The notes beneath the pieces are model-generated. The model was given only the letters and a program-made list of their open reading frames with translations. It was not told where the DNA came from and searched no databases. Shown piece after piece: positions 7,011 to 7,034 of a stretch of DNA of 7,034 nucleotides (the stretch's first letter is position 1; each line of letters starts with the position of its first letter). The translations under genes and the position numbers were made by a program. This DNA is from Candidatus Poribacteria bacterium (lineage in GTDB: Bacteria; Poribacteria; DTPJ01): the NCBI GenBank assembly GCA_011334435.1, contig DTPJ01000308.1:1-7034 (forward strand), read 5' to 3'.

Positions 7011-7015
7011 CCTCC
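7011..7015 (-). promoter_or_regulatory. Ribosome binding site of the UPF0210 gene
   Basis: GGAGG on the minus strand lies six bases before the ATG at 7004, a near-ideal site and spacing. Confidence 0.85.
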
Positions 7016-7020
7016 GTCTT

Positions 7021-7034
7021 CGGTAACGGGTAAC
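7021..7034. repeat. Two heptamer-like units at the right edge (CGGTAAC GGGTAAC)
   Basis: Two adjacent 7-base units differing at one position lie just upstream of the UPF0210 ribosome binding site and are cut by the window end. They may be the last units of another heptamer array or a chance duplication. The sequence beyond the edge is needed. Confidence 0.35.

Overview
The window is an AT-rich, almost fully coding stretch with six complete genes, all on the minus strand and so transcribed from right to left. Gaps are 15 to 34 bases and one pair overlaps. FemAB-like and GT-C genes, Shine-Dalgarno sites and a sigma-70-type promoter candidate point to a bacterium. No marker here fixes the lineage. 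The lack of RNA genes, phage or transposase genes suggests ordinary chromosome, possibly from an uncultured group.

In transcription order, the first two genes are cytoplasmic and look metabolic: a UPF0210/DUF711 'PFL family' protein (7004-5637) and a fold-type I PLP aminotransferase (5614-4298). Both have clear ribosome binding sites. A TTGACA-17-TAAACT promoter candidate overlaps the aminotransferase stop and points at the third gene, so a second transcription unit may begin there, perhaps with an almost leaderless mRNA.

The other four genes concern the cell envelope: a UPF0104/AglD-type flippase-like membrane protein (4263-3247), a soluble FemAB/GNAT-type acyltransferase (3221-2190), a GT-C glycosyltransferase of the GT39/PMT_2 type (2218-773) and a small site-2 type M50 zinc metalloprotease (757-116). 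The flippase-like and FemAB-like proteins together resemble the two halves of MprF carried on separate genes. With the glycosyltransferase they suggest modification of a membrane lipid, polyprenyl-linked glycan or peptidoglycan precursor. The substrate cannot be read from the sequence.

Non-coding points of note are a perfect heptanucleotide array (6 units) that encodes the end of the flippase-like protein, supplies its stop codon and fills the leader of the FemAB-like gene; a palindromic REP-like or terminator element at the left end, after the last gene; and two heptamer-like units cut by the right edge. No strongly novel system is evident. The split-MprF arrangement and the heptamer array between its two genes deserve the closest look.
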